From Symbiodinium natans (lineage: Eukaryota; Sar; Dinophyceae; Suessiales; Symbiodiniaceae), in contig CAJNDS010001158.1 in the NCBI GenBank assembly GCA_905221605.1, forward strand, positions 313,001 to 377,000: a stretch of 64,000 nucleotides of DNA, in the 5' to 3' direction. This document shows positions 27,942-38,200 of the stretch, piece by piece (the first letter of the stretch is position 1; each line of letters starts with the position of its first letter). Under the pieces are notes generated by a model, which saw only the letters and a list, made by a program, of their open reading frames with translations, was not told where the DNA came from and searched no databases. The translations under genes and the position numbers were made by a program.

Positions 27942-28944
27942 TCAGCCGCCAGAATCCCGGGGTTTGCAGTTAGAGTTTTACAGTTTAGGGTTGGGAGAGG
28001 TGCACCGAGCTTCTCAGTGTTGATTGGTGTATCCGTGTTTTTGTCCCTCTGCCGATGAGATGACTGTTTGCATGACATCGGGCATCCTGCCGCAAAGACC
28101 CTTGGCACAGCTGTCGGAAGCCGGAAGCCACCGCAGCCAAAGATGTGGTAATTCACAGAGAGGCGACCGCGATCTCTCACCGTCTCGCTAGCACTGCAGA
28201 AAGCCAGGGGCTCAGCACCGGCTTTTGCTGTTGCGGAGGTGTGCGGTGGGGTTTCATGAAAGTGCTGAGCTCCCATCGGGGTCTACTGACAATGTGGCAC
28301 TTGAAGGCCTGAAGACTTGTCAAGTCTTGTCAGCCAGCACACACTGTGTGTGATATGGCTAGGATTGGCTAGCCCTGTACCACCGCATCCCGGAACATCC
28401 CAAAGCTGCCAACTCAGCAGGAAGTGACTCTGCGATGGGAGCCGTCACCGGATGATGGCGGCTGAATCTCCAGAGGGTGTGAGGTTGAGACAGTGTTCTG
28501 ATCTGTTTTGGGGATTTAGGTTTGGCTTTGCGGTGGAGTCAGCTTGTTGCTACTGGCTTTGGACGTTGGCATGGGCTCATAAAGGTTCACTTCAAGATGT
28601 CTCCTAGAAGTTCTCGGACATTCCAGGAAGGGCCAGCTGGGTTCCCGATCCACCCCTGAAGCACCTTGCCCGAAACCCTGAAATGCGTGGGGGCAGTCAG
28701 TCGGTTTGCTTGCGTCACCAACTTGTGCCCAGGCCTCCAGCAACCTGCAACTGCTGCAGAACGTGTTTTAGACACTGTTCGCGAATACGTTATAGGGAAT
28801 GGCCTTCAGTCGTCGTCATGGGGTCTTGATGTTCTTGGTGGGCCGAGGTGGCTTGCCTGTCGAAAAGTACACTCTGGAAGTGATTAACGCGAGCGAGCCC
28901 ACCGACCGCCAAACGAAGGAGCTGAGCAGAAGTCAGGTTCAGCT
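27942..28944. other. Unique segment, no gene recognised
   Basis: About 1 kb without telomeric tracts. Short frames on both strands; a minus frame of 123 codons at 27905-28276 has no recognisable features. Confidence 0.35.
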
Positions 28945-29025
28945 TTGAAATCACTGGCTCCATATCCCTCTATCCCCAGACGTACCTGTAACGATACCCC
29001 CCCCCCCCCGTCACGTTTCTGTGCA

Positions 29026-29410
29026 ACAATGCCCAGAATTAGCTGCCTAGTGCCCGATGCGCCTCAGTGCATGTCCTGCCTGTTTTTACATGCCCTGGCA
29101 CATCCGTTGCTAGATTTGGATTGGGCCTTTAGCATCCCAGATTGCCACCAGGAGTTCGAGCCACACTGCACGGAGGGCCTGGTGAATGGCCTGAGCCAGA
29201 GTCGCAACGATTTTTGCAGGGAGTGCATTGGGGGGGAAGTTATCAGAGAGCCCTGTAGTAATGGGCGAAGATGGATGAGCATGCTTCAAAGTGCCGTGCC
29301 CCTGGTCAAACTGCTGCAGCACTTGCAGCACCACGGAGCCCCAGGAGTCACCGTTTTCGGAGCAGCTTTGGCCTTCATCCTCGTGCTTGCGCATGCTCCC
29401 TCTACACATG
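29026..29410 (+). CDS. Hypothetical exon ending at a telomeric tract
   Basis: An open plus frame runs from before 29026 to the telomeric tract at 29410. It includes MPRISCLVPDAPQCMSCLF, then a Cys-containing middle, and a hydrophobic end (VTVFGAALAFILVLAHAP) that could be a membrane helix. The stop comes only from the repeat. No family recognised; a minus-strand frame overlaps, so coding strand is uncertain. Confidence 0.25.
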
Positions 29411-29451
29411 GTTTAGGGTTTATAAGGTTTAGGGTTTAGGGTTTAGGGCTT
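29409..29451 (+). repeat. Telomeric tract (TTTAGGG)n
   Basis: Five units, the second as TTTATAAGG. Confidence 0.9.
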
Positions 29452-29671
29452 AGATGCCAACAACCGAACCCCGAAGCCCCTGCCACTCAGGAAGGGTAAC
29501 ACCCGCTACTTCTTCCGCCTGTGCGCCGCGAGCGCTCGCGGCTCATCGCCTGCGGCAGAGCTTCTAGCGCCCCGGACCATCTCGATTTCACGGCCTTTGG
29601 GGATGGGTGAAGAACTTGCGTATCGTACAAAAGCCTGTGCCAGTAAAGCCTAGACACCGAAATACAGCCTA

Positions 29672-29748
29672 AACCCCGAACCCCAAACCCCAAACCCCAA
29701 ACCCTAAACCCTAAATCCTAAACCCTAAACCCTAAACCCTAAACCCTA
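29672..29748 (-). repeat. Telomeric tract (CCCTAAA)n
   Basis: Eleven units: CCCCGAA and CCCCAAA first, then CCCTAAA. Confidence 0.95.
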
Positions 29749-30099
29749 GCCTCGAGCTGAAACGGCCCCATCCCCGGAAGCTCGGAGCATCTCGGAGCAC
29801 CTGCGCCCCCACGGCCCCAAGACCCTAACATCCCAGCGTCCACCCCAAACCGGTGCGAAACTGTTCGGGTTTAGGGTTTGGTGGTTCTAAGCTGTTAGGA
29901 GCACCCCCAAAATCATCAGCAGGTGCAGTCCGGGCCCGTTCCGCCTGGAGTTCCCGGCATGCCAAGGCCATGCCCTAAACCCTAAACCCTGGGTGCCAAA
30001 AAAGCCCTAAACCCTAGCTCCTGGGGCTTCCTGATGCGGTCTATGAGGGTATATTTCAGTAGAGGAACTAGGGTTCTCAAAATCGCTCGTAGGGTCACT

Positions 30100-30185
30100 T
30101 TTTCTGTGTACCCGACGTATCCTTATGTTAAGGACCCCAAATTGTGGGTACCCGAAGTATCCTTCTATGAAAGGACCCCAAAAGG
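30100..30185. repeat. Imperfect tandem duplication
   Basis: TACCCGACGTATCCTTATG to AAGGACCCC is repeated 43 bp later as TACCCGAAGTATCCTTCTATG to AAGGACCCC. It is followed by AAAAGGGACCATA, a word shared with the element at 61081. Confidence 0.7.
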
Positions 30186-30262
30186 GACCATAGTTTGGAG
30201 AGGCCGCCATATTACCATATCCTTATTCTGTGGATGACTTATTCATGGGAGTGGAACTGGCA

Positions 30263-30309
30263 GAGGGTTTAGGGTTTAGGGTTTAGGGTTTAGGGTTTAG
30301 GGTTTAGGG
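30263..30309 (+). repeat. Telomeric tract (TTTAGGG)n
   Basis: Six to seven perfect units. Confidence 0.95.
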
Positions 30310-30638
30310 AGTGGCGGCTGCATGGGTAGGTGGTGCCAGGCTTGAGGCTCTTGCGATGCTTGAGGTTCGTGTGTTGGACCCAGTAGTGCACCTGTTGGTG
30401 AACGTGAGAAGCTTGGCAAAGCAGTTGGCACTGTTGGGGAACGACTTGTTCTCGTTAGAGCCCAAGAGGGACATGCATGTTCGCGTTCAGCTTAAGGCTT
30501 AAGGGTTGCGGAAATCAAGTTGTTGCTTTTGGGATGCTTGGAGAGAGTTCAGGTGGGGGGTTGGCTTTAGCCCGAGGAAGCCGTGGGGCCCCTGAACACG
30601 GCTGAGTCCCCAAACTCTGACAGGTTTCGGCCCCGGTT

Positions 30639-30749
30639 CCTTGAGAACCAAATGAACCCTAACAGGGTTCATGGTTCATGTACCCGAATAAGGATTATAT
30701 CAGTACAGGGTATATGGTCCCAAAATTTCGGTTCATTTGGTTCCCAAGG
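30639..30749. mobile_element. Introner-like element, family IR-A
   Basis: Starts CCTTGAGAACCAAATGAACC and ends GGTTCATTTGGTTCCCAAGG, with nearly perfect terminal complementarity over 20 bp. An exon-like frame follows (to TAG 30944), Arg/Ser-rich, beginning SFINFKRVAFFRRLLNEP. Confidence 0.88.
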
Positions 30750-31019
30750 TTTCTTTCATCAACTTCAAGCGCGTTGCATTCTTTCGCAGGCTGCTGAATG
30801 AACCGACGGCGACTTCAGCAACACGGCTACAGAATCAGCTCAGTTGTTCGCAGCTGGGCGCCGGACGCCCCCAAAATAGCAGCCATTATGTCAACCGTCT
30901 GATGACAGACTCAAGCGGAAGTGAGCCAAGAACCTTCGACACCTAGAAATCTTTTGCAGTTCCAGTGAGCTTGACGAGGGTGCTGATCGCATTGTGCAAC
31001 ACGCTTCAGAAACCGAACT

Positions 31020-31442
31020 TTGGATTTGGAATTGAAGCTCCTGCTTGATCGTGCGGCCTACCTGTTAGCTTCGATCGAGGCTACCCTGGCATGGTCTCCA
31101 CCGGCGGACAATGGTGGAGGTGCAGAGTCTTCCTTGCAGAACACATGTCCACGAGATCCTGGTCTTGTCCGCGACAATGATGGGAAAAAATCCTGCAGCT
31201 TCCCCCGAGCTGTCAAGTTGAGATCCGGGAACAACAATCACAGGCTAAAGAAAGAGTGTCGAGTTAACAACTCCTCGGCGTTGAGGCCGCGCCCTGTTAC
31301 TTTTGCGGAGGATCATGTTTCTCAAGACGGGGGTCATGCATTGGACGTATCATGCATGCAGGCACGGGCTAAATTTTTAAAGGCTGCAAAAGACTTTTTT
31401 TCGGGGGTGGCGATGTCCGAACGGGCCACGCCAACTACGTGA
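31020..31442 (+). CDS. Hypothetical protein or exon
   Basis: A 140-codon frame with a non-ATG opening. The first 30 residues look helical and hydrophobic (LELKLLLDRAAYLLASIEA). The rest is polar, with a Lys/Phe-rich segment (ARAKFLKAAKDFF) near the end. No family recognised. The open start suggests an upstream intron. Confidence 0.3.
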   Translation: MDLELKLLLDRAAYLLASIEATLAWSPPADNGGGAESSLQNTCPRDPGLVRDNDGKKSCSFPRAVKLRSGNNNHRLKKECRVNNSSALRPRPVTFAEDHVSQDGGHALDVSCMQARAKFLKAAKDFFSGVAMSERATPTT

Positions 31443-31599
31443 AACTCTTGGGCCTTGAATGTCAACTGGAGCCCGCATGCTGTGCATTCCGGAAAGGGAA
31501 GTAGGCAGTTGGGGTGCGGCTTCGGCAGAGGCATAGCCATTGCATAATAGGCCCATGAAAGGTGCGGTCTGACATTTGACCTTGCACTTGGGCCTTGGG

Positions 31600-31860
31600 T
31601 GGTACCCTTTACCCTCTTTCTGCTTCTGGGTTCCCTTATACAGCAACCAACCCTCAAAAATGGTGCCCCAAGGGGCTTTTGTCAGCAGGACACAGCTCCT
31701 TTGCACCATATCCCCCTTGGGAACTATTTTTGTTCACATAAAACCCAAGAGGATATTAAAGATCCCCCTTGGGAATTGTTTTTTGTTTTTGTTCACATAA
31801 AACCCAAGAGGATATTAACGACATTATTTTTATTAAGGTTCTATTAAGGTTCTAAGGGGA
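31600..31860. repeat. AT-rich element with internal duplication
   Basis: CCCCCTTGGGAA to TTGTTCACATAAAACCC to AAGAGGATATTAA occurs twice (31709-31760 and 31764-31820). Flanks carry GGTTCCC and TAAGGTTCTA words typical of the small inverted-repeat elements. Confidence 0.6.
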
Positions 31861-31970
31861 GTATAGCCAGTAGTCAGCCTCGTCACTCTGCCTCTGCTCA
31901 ACAGGAGCCATCCTGGGATACTCGCTGCAGGGCACTGGCATAGGTGATTCGGACTGCAGCTTCAGATAGC

Positions 31971-32182
31971 CCTAAACCCTAAACCCTAAACCCTAAACCC
32001 TAAACCCTAAACCCCAAACCCGAAACCCTAAACCCTAAACCCTAAACCCTAAACCCTAAACCCTAAACCCTAAACCCTAAACCCTAAACCCTAAACCCTA
32101 AACCCTAAACCCTAAACCAAAACCCTAAACCGTAAACCCCAAACCCTAAACCCTGAACCCTAAACCCTAAACCCTAAACCCC
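31971..32182 (-). repeat. Longest telomeric tract (CCCTAAA)n
   Basis: About 30 units over 210 bp with scattered CCCCAAA, CCCGAAA, CCAAAA and CCGTAAA variants. Confidence 0.97.
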
Positions 32183-32308
32183 TTCGCAAAGCGGGATGGA
32201 AGCCGTAGCCAGGGAGCCCCTGGCTGCAGACAGCTGGGCTCAGGCCTTCAAGTCCCGAAACTTCCCCAGAGTGCGCCGCGAAAGCTAGTGCAGACTTGAT
32301 AAGCTACG

Positions 32309-32394
32309 TAAACCCTAAACCCTAAACCCTAAACCCTAAACCCTATAACCCTAGACCCTAAACCCTATAACCCTATAAACCCTAAACCCTAAAC
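32309..32394 (-). repeat. Telomeric tract with CCCTATAA variants
   Basis: About eleven units. Confidence 0.93.
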
Positions 32395-33012
32395 ATAGGT
32401 AACGGATAGTCCAGGCGACGACTGCGCCTACTACGCCCTCGACGTGACTGCGAAGAAAGGCCTCATCTTCCGAGTTCACCCTGGCTCAAGCAGGGGGGGC
32501 ATGGCTTCAACCGACCCGGGATCTGCTAGGTCTTAGGTCCTCATAGAAGACATCTCTGCATGGATGGCACACCCACTTGTGCCTGGCCAGGCAAAGTCGA
32601 AGGCCTCTTGCCTGACCGCCGCTATCGCTTTCGCGTTTGCGCGCGCAGCTTGAGCTGAACCTTCGAGCTTGGGACTCTCAGCGGTAGAAAGGGTTTAGGG
32701 TGCTGCATCACGAGGCCTGTTGCAAAAAAAAGGGTCATTTCAAGTCATACTTTCGGCGGAGCTCTTGTCTCATAGGGAGGCACGCCGAGCTTTCACTCGT
32801 GTTTGGAATATCTAGCTCCTGGGTGGTCAGCAGAACCGCTGGGGAGCTTCGTGCTATTGTCGTGAGTTCCTGCCTTGCTTGGCAGTGCTCTTGTCCAATG
32901 TGTAGTTCCTTGGCAGTCACCAGTGCTGATGGGGAGCTTCTGTTCGTGTTCTTTTCTTCTGCCTGTGTATGGATGATACGCGCGTCCCGGCCTCAGCCCA
33001 GGGGTTAAAAAG
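32395..33012. other. Unique segment with diverged duplication
   Basis: The sequence around 32816-32860 (CTGGGTGGTCAGCAG to GCTGGGGAGCTTCGTG) recurs loosely at 32906-32945. A 102-codon frame spans it; no family recognised. Confidence 0.35.
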
Positions 33013-33054
33013 GGTTTAGGGTTTGGGGTTTAGGGTTTAGGGTTTAGGGTTTAG
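33013..33054 (+). repeat. Telomeric tract (TTTAGGG)n
   Basis: Six units with one TTTGGGG. Confidence 0.92.
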
Positions 33055-33857
33055 GGGCTCAGGCCGGAGCCTCAGCAGTCCTGGGTTAAAAAAGGGTTTA
33101 GGGGCATTGCTTTGTTAGGCCTGTTAGGCTGATGACAACATGTTAACATGCTGCACGTGCTTCGAGAAGCTTTGATGGGGGACTCCTGGACTTAAACAGT
33201 GAGAGGCTCCGGTACCTGGTAGTTAGGAGATGCGTTCCAGTCGATGACGAGGCTCAGGCTCGCTAATAAGATGGCTCCACGCACCTCTGGCTGTTTGTGC
33301 CTGTACAAGGCGGCAACATTTAGCATGGAGCGCCCTCGACCTACAAGTGACACACTGTAAGCTCTTGACAGAGCTCAGGCAACGCAGCAGGTGTTGGACC
33401 GCACTCTGAATGGCTGCATGTCTGCACAGGGCTTGGGGATTGGATCACAATGGCTTATGTCTGCGGAGTGTGTATGCGACATGTACTGTAAACTCAATGC
33501 AAGAAGCAAGTGAGCGTTGAGCGTGCCTGCTGTGAGGTTGAGCGTAACACTTGTCAGCGTGTCGCGCAGGTGCCCATCGACAAATATGCCCTTCGAACCC
33601 GAAGCCACAAAGTAGGAGCCTCTAAGCTTAAAACCCTCCCTACCTATATGGTATATGCTTGGCCCCTAAAGCTGCTATTTAGGAACCCCTTTAAGGCCAA
33701 AAGTATCTACTACATGGATCCTTTGGGCCTTAAAGCCTTCAAGCCATCCAGGTCCCCCCCCGTCCGCACGGCGCCAGCGCCACCGCTGCAGCCTCCGCGG
33801 CCACGGGCGACGGCCGCGAGCGCCCGGACTATCCAGGCACTGAGCTCCGGGCTTTCG
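33055..33857. other. Unique segment, no gene recognised
   Basis: Contains a truncated element-like stretch at about 33640-33730 (GGTATATG, AGGAACCCCTTTAAGG). Open frames are short. Confidence 0.35.
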
Positions 33858-33900
33858 CGGTTTAGGGTGGTTTAGGGTTTAGGGTGTAGGGTTTAGGGTT
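33858..33900 (+). repeat. Telomeric tract (TTTAGGG)n
   Basis: Six units with GTGTAGGG and GGTGG interruptions. Confidence 0.88.
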
Positions 33901-34302
33901 TATTCGGGTTGGATTTCTACCCCTGATTAAGATCTATGGGCATCTAGGGGTGAGGATGGCGAGGTGGAGTGGGATCAACCAAGATGACCTTCCGACGTTG
34001 TCCATCCATTGACAGGCTGCAGAGTCTCGAGGGGTTCGGGAACTCGTTTCTTGAGGCTTTGCGGCATCTTCGTTGCCACGAGTTCTGGTAGGCCTCTTCG
34101 ACCTCAAAGCCTAGAGACTCCTCCATCCCTTCAGCAAGTTGATGTTGCCTTTGCCATGTCGTTCATTACTCGCCACCTCAGTATCGGAACATGCCAGATA
34201 ATCGTGCGCGCTGTCAAGATGTGAGCGTCGCTGTCTTGATATCTTGGGTCAACTTCACGCGGGCCAGCCCCCAAAACCTTTTCTGAAGCTCGTTTCTGAT
34301 TC

Positions 34303-34414
34303 TTTGGGGACGAAATGAACCCTAAAATTGGGGTCATATGCCCAATGCTACTATAATTCCTAGTAAGGTGTGAACCATAAAACCCTTTTTTAGGGGTTCT
34401 TTTCGTCCCCAGGG
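34303..34414. mobile_element. Introner-like element, family IR-A
   Basis: Starts TTTGGGGACGAAATGAACCC and ends GGTTCTTTTCGTCCCCAGGG. Confidence 0.85.
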
Positions 34415-34716
34415 ATTGTGTACATCCCCCCGCATACCCAAGCCACGCTCTGTCGAGGTCACATGGGGTGAAGCCTTGCTTGCCGAAGCGGTGACACATC
34501 CGCGACACTGGGAGGCCGCCAAACGCGGGCTGCGGCCAACATCCGTCGTTTCGTGATTTTGTGAGGGGCCAAGCTTCAGGTTTACCATAGGGGGCCGGAA
34601 TAATTGCAGACAGTATTTCTTCGACCTCACGACACAGACATGACAGCGTGCAGAGTTCGCATAGGCTTTTGAGACCCCACAGTCACTGGTAAAGGCCCAA
34701 GACTTCAACCACATGT

Positions 34717-34763
34717 AAACCCTAAACCCTAAACCCTAAACCCTAAACCCTAAACCCTAAACC
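34717..34763 (-). repeat. Telomeric tract (CCCTAAA)n
   Basis: Six to seven units. A shorter degenerate tract is at 34929-34965. Confidence 0.93.
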
Positions 34764-35179
34764 TCCGAAGCGGTCGTTGCCAACAGGTCGCAATTTTTCG
34801 GGCGGCAAAGGATCCACGCCCAGGCACTGAGGCACGGGCCGGCTCCTGTCAAGTTTGAGCTTGACGGGGTCAATGAGTTGTCCCAAGATCAACGAGGTTT
34901 CTGTGGACAACCTATACCATACCCAAAATCCTAAACCCTAAGCCCTAAACCTAAACCCTAAACCTACCGTTTTCCACTGCCTGGGTTGGCTACCCAACTT
35001 TGTGGTGCTTTACCGTAACTTTAGATCCTTAGCCTTTTTGGGTTTATTGGGTTTCCTAACAAGGCAGCAAAAATCTAATTCATGGCTTCCCTCTTAAGTG
35101 CAGCCAAGCCAAGGTTCAGTGCTCAGAGGAAACCGCCTAGACAGCATCCACCGGTTGAGCAAAGAACAGCAAAGAGTAT

Positions 35180-35295
35180 CGGGACCAAATGAACCCTAAA
35201 AGGGTTTGTGGCTCATATACCTGAATAGGAGTTCTAGTAGTGTAGGGTATATGACCCCCCCCCCCCCCATTTTAGGGTTCATTTCGTCCCTAAGG
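35180..35295. mobile_element. Introner-like element, family IR-A
   Basis: Starts CGGGACCAAATGAACCC and ends GGTTCATTTCGTCCCTAAGG. Contains a C-run of 15. Confidence 0.85.
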
Positions 35296-35485
35296 TCGTG
35301 ATCTTTTCATAGAAGGGCGCGGAACTGCTTCAGTTGTAACGAGAGTGAGCCTCATTTCCAGACTGCAACTTCAGCCGAAGGTAGCAGAGCCCAAACATTG
35401 CTCGCACGACTAAAAAGAAAAGCTCTATACAGCTCGATAACGGTCCACGCAAGAAATCCGACAGCCCGGACAAGAGCCAAAGACC

Positions 35486-35553
35486 CTAAACCCCTATAAC
35501 CCCTAAACCCTAAAACCCTAACCCCTAAAACCCTAAACCCTAAACCCTAAACC
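35486..35553 (-). repeat. Telomeric tract (CCCTAAA)n
   Basis: Nine units mixing 7-, 8- and 9-bp forms (CCCCTATAA, CCCTAAAA). Confidence 0.92.
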
Positions 35554-35629
35554 CAAAGAGTTGCTGGAGGAGCGCATCCTCCGAGCCAAGTCGCCACCTT
35601 TAGTGGCCGCTTTGCTTTTGAGTTATAGT

Positions 35630-35743
35630 CCCAGATCTTCCAAAACCCCTAAACCCTAAACCCTATTGTAATTCATAATAAAGATCCTTAGTATCAATTA
35701 GGGTATATTCCTTAATTTAAGGGGTTTTGGAAGATCTGGGGTT
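35630..35743. mobile_element. IR-C element with telomeric sequence in its left arm
   Basis: Ends are CCCAGATCTTCCAAAACCCC and GGGGTTTTGGAAGATCTGGGG. The left arm continues as CTAAACCCTAAACCCTATTG where the right arm has CCTTAATTTAAGG. The left arm thus no longer pairs with the right in its inner half. Confidence 0.85.
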
Positions 35744-36419
35744 GACGTGTCTGGAGACCAGCTTTGGGAGGGATTTCGGGCAAGAGACACGCAAGAGATT
35801 TCAGATCAGTTGGTGACATGCTTCCCGTGTCGTAGCTAAAGGGTCTGCAAGCAGCCGCTTGGGAATCAGCAAGGCATGTCCACATGCCGACACGATGCTG
35901 ACTTGCTGCTAGCTGCTGGCTTTTCGTAGCTGGACCTTGGGGGGTCGGTTCCCTTGTGCCCAGGACCCAAAGCAGCTCCCGAAACCATCAGCTGAAGCTG
36001 CAGGTGAAAGCACTGGAGCGATACACGGCCTACGTCTTCCGAGTGCTCGGACAATGTTGGCCAGTCTTGTCGCACAACACATCCCTTGAAGAGGCGAAAG
36101 TGGCTGATTTGCGTCTCCAAGGTACGTGCTTGTAAATGACATGTAACTGCTGGCATGCTCCGCATACTGATCATACAACAAATATAAACAACCAGATGCT
36201 CCCAAGGTTCGCGCATTTGGCTTCGGCGGCTGGTCCTCATGGTCCGCCGCGTCAGAGCCCATCGCCACTTGCGAGGATCGGGCGCTGGGCCGAGTTCGGG
36301 GGTCCAGTGGTTCGGGTGCAATTGGGCTTAGGGCTGTTCAGGGGCTAAGGTTTTGACTCTCATGCTCGGACAAGAATAGCTTTCAGAATTTAGAACCTCG
36401 ATTTTAAGGCGATTGGATA
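35744..36419. other. Unique segment, no gene recognised
   Basis: Minus-strand frames of 151 and 119 codons overlap at 35866-36321. The second is compositionally more protein-like, but neither is recognisable. Confidence 0.3.
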
Positions 36420-36785
36420 TTGGATTTGGAGGCAAGTCTGGGGTCGAGTCAATGGCACAGTCTTGGCCACGGTCTGCAGGAGGTTTCAGAAGCCCCTAAG
36501 CTCAGGGTGCGTCTTCGGAAGGCTGCAGAGAGGCTTTGGGGTGTTCGAAAAGGTTCCAGCGGTCAGGTGGTCCAGTTGAGGCCCAGCTTGGAAATTTGGG
36601 AAGCTAAGTTCGCGCTCGAATCCCCGGACCCTTCTCCCCCAATGCTCTGGCTCTCTTGTCTTCGGGGGCAGGAGTGGACCAACGAGGAAATTGTGCCAGA
36701 CTCAGCACATTTTTTAGACCCAATATGCCGTATGCTGGGAGGCGAACAGGCCGCGCACCCCTTTCCCGACCCTGCCAGGCTTTAG
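36420..36785 (+). CDS. Hypothetical protein or exon
   Basis: A 121-codon frame ending at TAG 36783-36785 with ordinary composition: helical APKLRVRLRKAAERLWGVR, then a Pro/Trp/Leu-containing segment and a Cys/Gly end. No competing frame of similar quality. No family recognised. Confidence 0.35.
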   Translation: MDLEASLGSSQWHSLGHGLQEVSEAPKLRVRLRKAAERLWGVRKGSSGQVVQLRPSLEIWEAKFALESPDPSPPMLWLSCLRGQEWTNEEIVPDSAHFLDPICRMLGGEQAAHPFPDPARL

Positions 36786-36994
36786 GAAGAGAAGGGCGCT
36801 AACTACACCTAACCCAACACCCCAAAAGCCCTTTGTGGTTAATTAGACCTTGCTTCCTTGCTCTTGGGTGGTTGGCACATCGATGCCTGCCACGTCAAGT
36901 GTGATGTTGGTGGCTAACTGCTTGATTCGCATGCGTACGCTGTGTCATCGTCAGGGGGGCTGATGGATTTGGCTGCAGGTGGGGCAATTCCCCC

Positions 36995-37020
36995 TTCCCC
37001 ACCCCCCCCCCCCCCCCACA
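36995..37020. repeat. C-run
   Basis: About 17 C after a CCCCCTTCCCCA lead-in. Confidence 0.95.
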
Positions 37021-37117
37021 CTGGCGGTCCGCCAATGGGAGCTTCCCTGCAACAGACTCGGGCAGGCGATTTTGATCCAGACTTGCTTTTAGCCCGTCCC
37101 CGTACACCAAAAAGAGT

Positions 37118-37165
37118 CGTCATCATCATCATCACCACCATCATCATCATCATCAGCAGATCATC
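37118..37165. repeat. (CAT)n microsatellite
   Basis: CATCATCATCATCACCACC and further CAT units. Confidence 0.95.
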
Positions 37166-37351
37166 AAAGCAGTAGCTCTCAGCACATCTTCTACCAGCTG
37201 AGGTGGATGCCCTCCTCCCAAAGTTTGGAGGCCTTGGTAGATGTGTCAAGAATGCCTTTGGAGCCTTGCAGGTCGAGGAAGAACTGCGCTAGGACACCAA
37301 ATCCCAAGCTACATGTGCCCTTTCACATGGCTGAGCCGATGGCAATGCTTG

Positions 37352-37381
37352 TGTTTAGGGTTTAGGGTTAGGGTTTAGGGT
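37352..37381 (+). repeat. Telomeric tract (TTTAGGG)n
   Basis: Four units. Confidence 0.88.
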
Positions 37382-37558
37382 GGCTTATGGCTATGAAGAC
37401 GTCAGCAGCAGCACCTGCGAGCGGCAGTTTTGGTAACGATGGATATGCCCACCTCTGTACAAGGGGTTGACTGATCCACCCAGCCCTACCCCACATGCTC
37501 TTCAACAACAAGCACACATCCTGATCTTCGAAGCAGTGCCCGCTGAATGTGTTTGCAG

Positions 37559-37893
37559 GTTCCTTGGCGAACATCTTCCGCAATTTCGACTCGAACTGTG
37601 CCTGGCTCCGCACTTCAGGACGCATCGACCGGCAACGAGCAGACCCCCACTTCTTGCAGGGAATGGCAGCATGTCCTTTTCGCCGTGAGGCATGTCAGCA
37701 CTTGCGATACTACTATGACGTTTATCAGATTGCTTGTAATTACGCTTGGGGCATTATGAAGTGCTTGCTGCCCCTATTCGGTTCAGCGAACTTCATATCG
37801 GACCCAGCAATCGCACAACAAAAGCAAGGAGTGCGCAAAGGTGGATCACCAGGCGCATCGCAAATTTGGCCAGAGGGCCGGGTAGTGCCATGA
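37559..37893 (+). CDS. Hypothetical exon with upstream splice acceptor
   Basis: Begins after GTGTTTGCAG. The frame reads SLANIFRNFDSNCAWLRTSG, then an Arg/Cys-rich part, then LRYYYDVYQIACNYAWGIMK, and ends at TGA 37891-37893. Aromatic and Cys content is that of a folded domain. No family recognised. Confidence 0.4.
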
Positions 37894-38032
37894 GCCATGA
37901 TACATCAAAATACTGCATTAGCATGCAACTTAAAGCGCTTTCGCGAATCCGAGTTCATGCAACCGTGCTGGGGAGAAGTAAAGCAAGACCTTAAAGTTTG
38001 GAAAAGCTGGTCAGCAGTGGCTTTGGCCAGAT

Positions 38033-38168
38033 ACGACTGGCTTGCAAGATGGCCGCTGGAGCTCGCAATGGCTGGATATATAGGGTTAAGGGTTAAGGGT
38101 ACGACTGGCTTGCAAGATGGCCGCTGGAGCTCGCAATGGCTGGATATATAGGGTTAAGGGTTAAGGGT
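38033..38168 (+). repeat. Perfect 68-bp tandem duplication
   Basis: ACGACTGGCTTGCAAGATGG to TATAGGGTTAAGGGTTAAGGGT occurs twice in direct succession. Each unit ends in (TTAAGGG)n, a telomere-like variant, and the second passes into TTTAGGG units. Confidence 0.95.
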
Positions 38169-38200
38169 TAAAGGTTAAGGGTTTAGGGTTTAGGGTTTAG

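Noticed and set aside
31971-32182. A true chromosome end
   Set aside because: All telomeric tracts are short and followed by more unique sequence, so they are interstitial.
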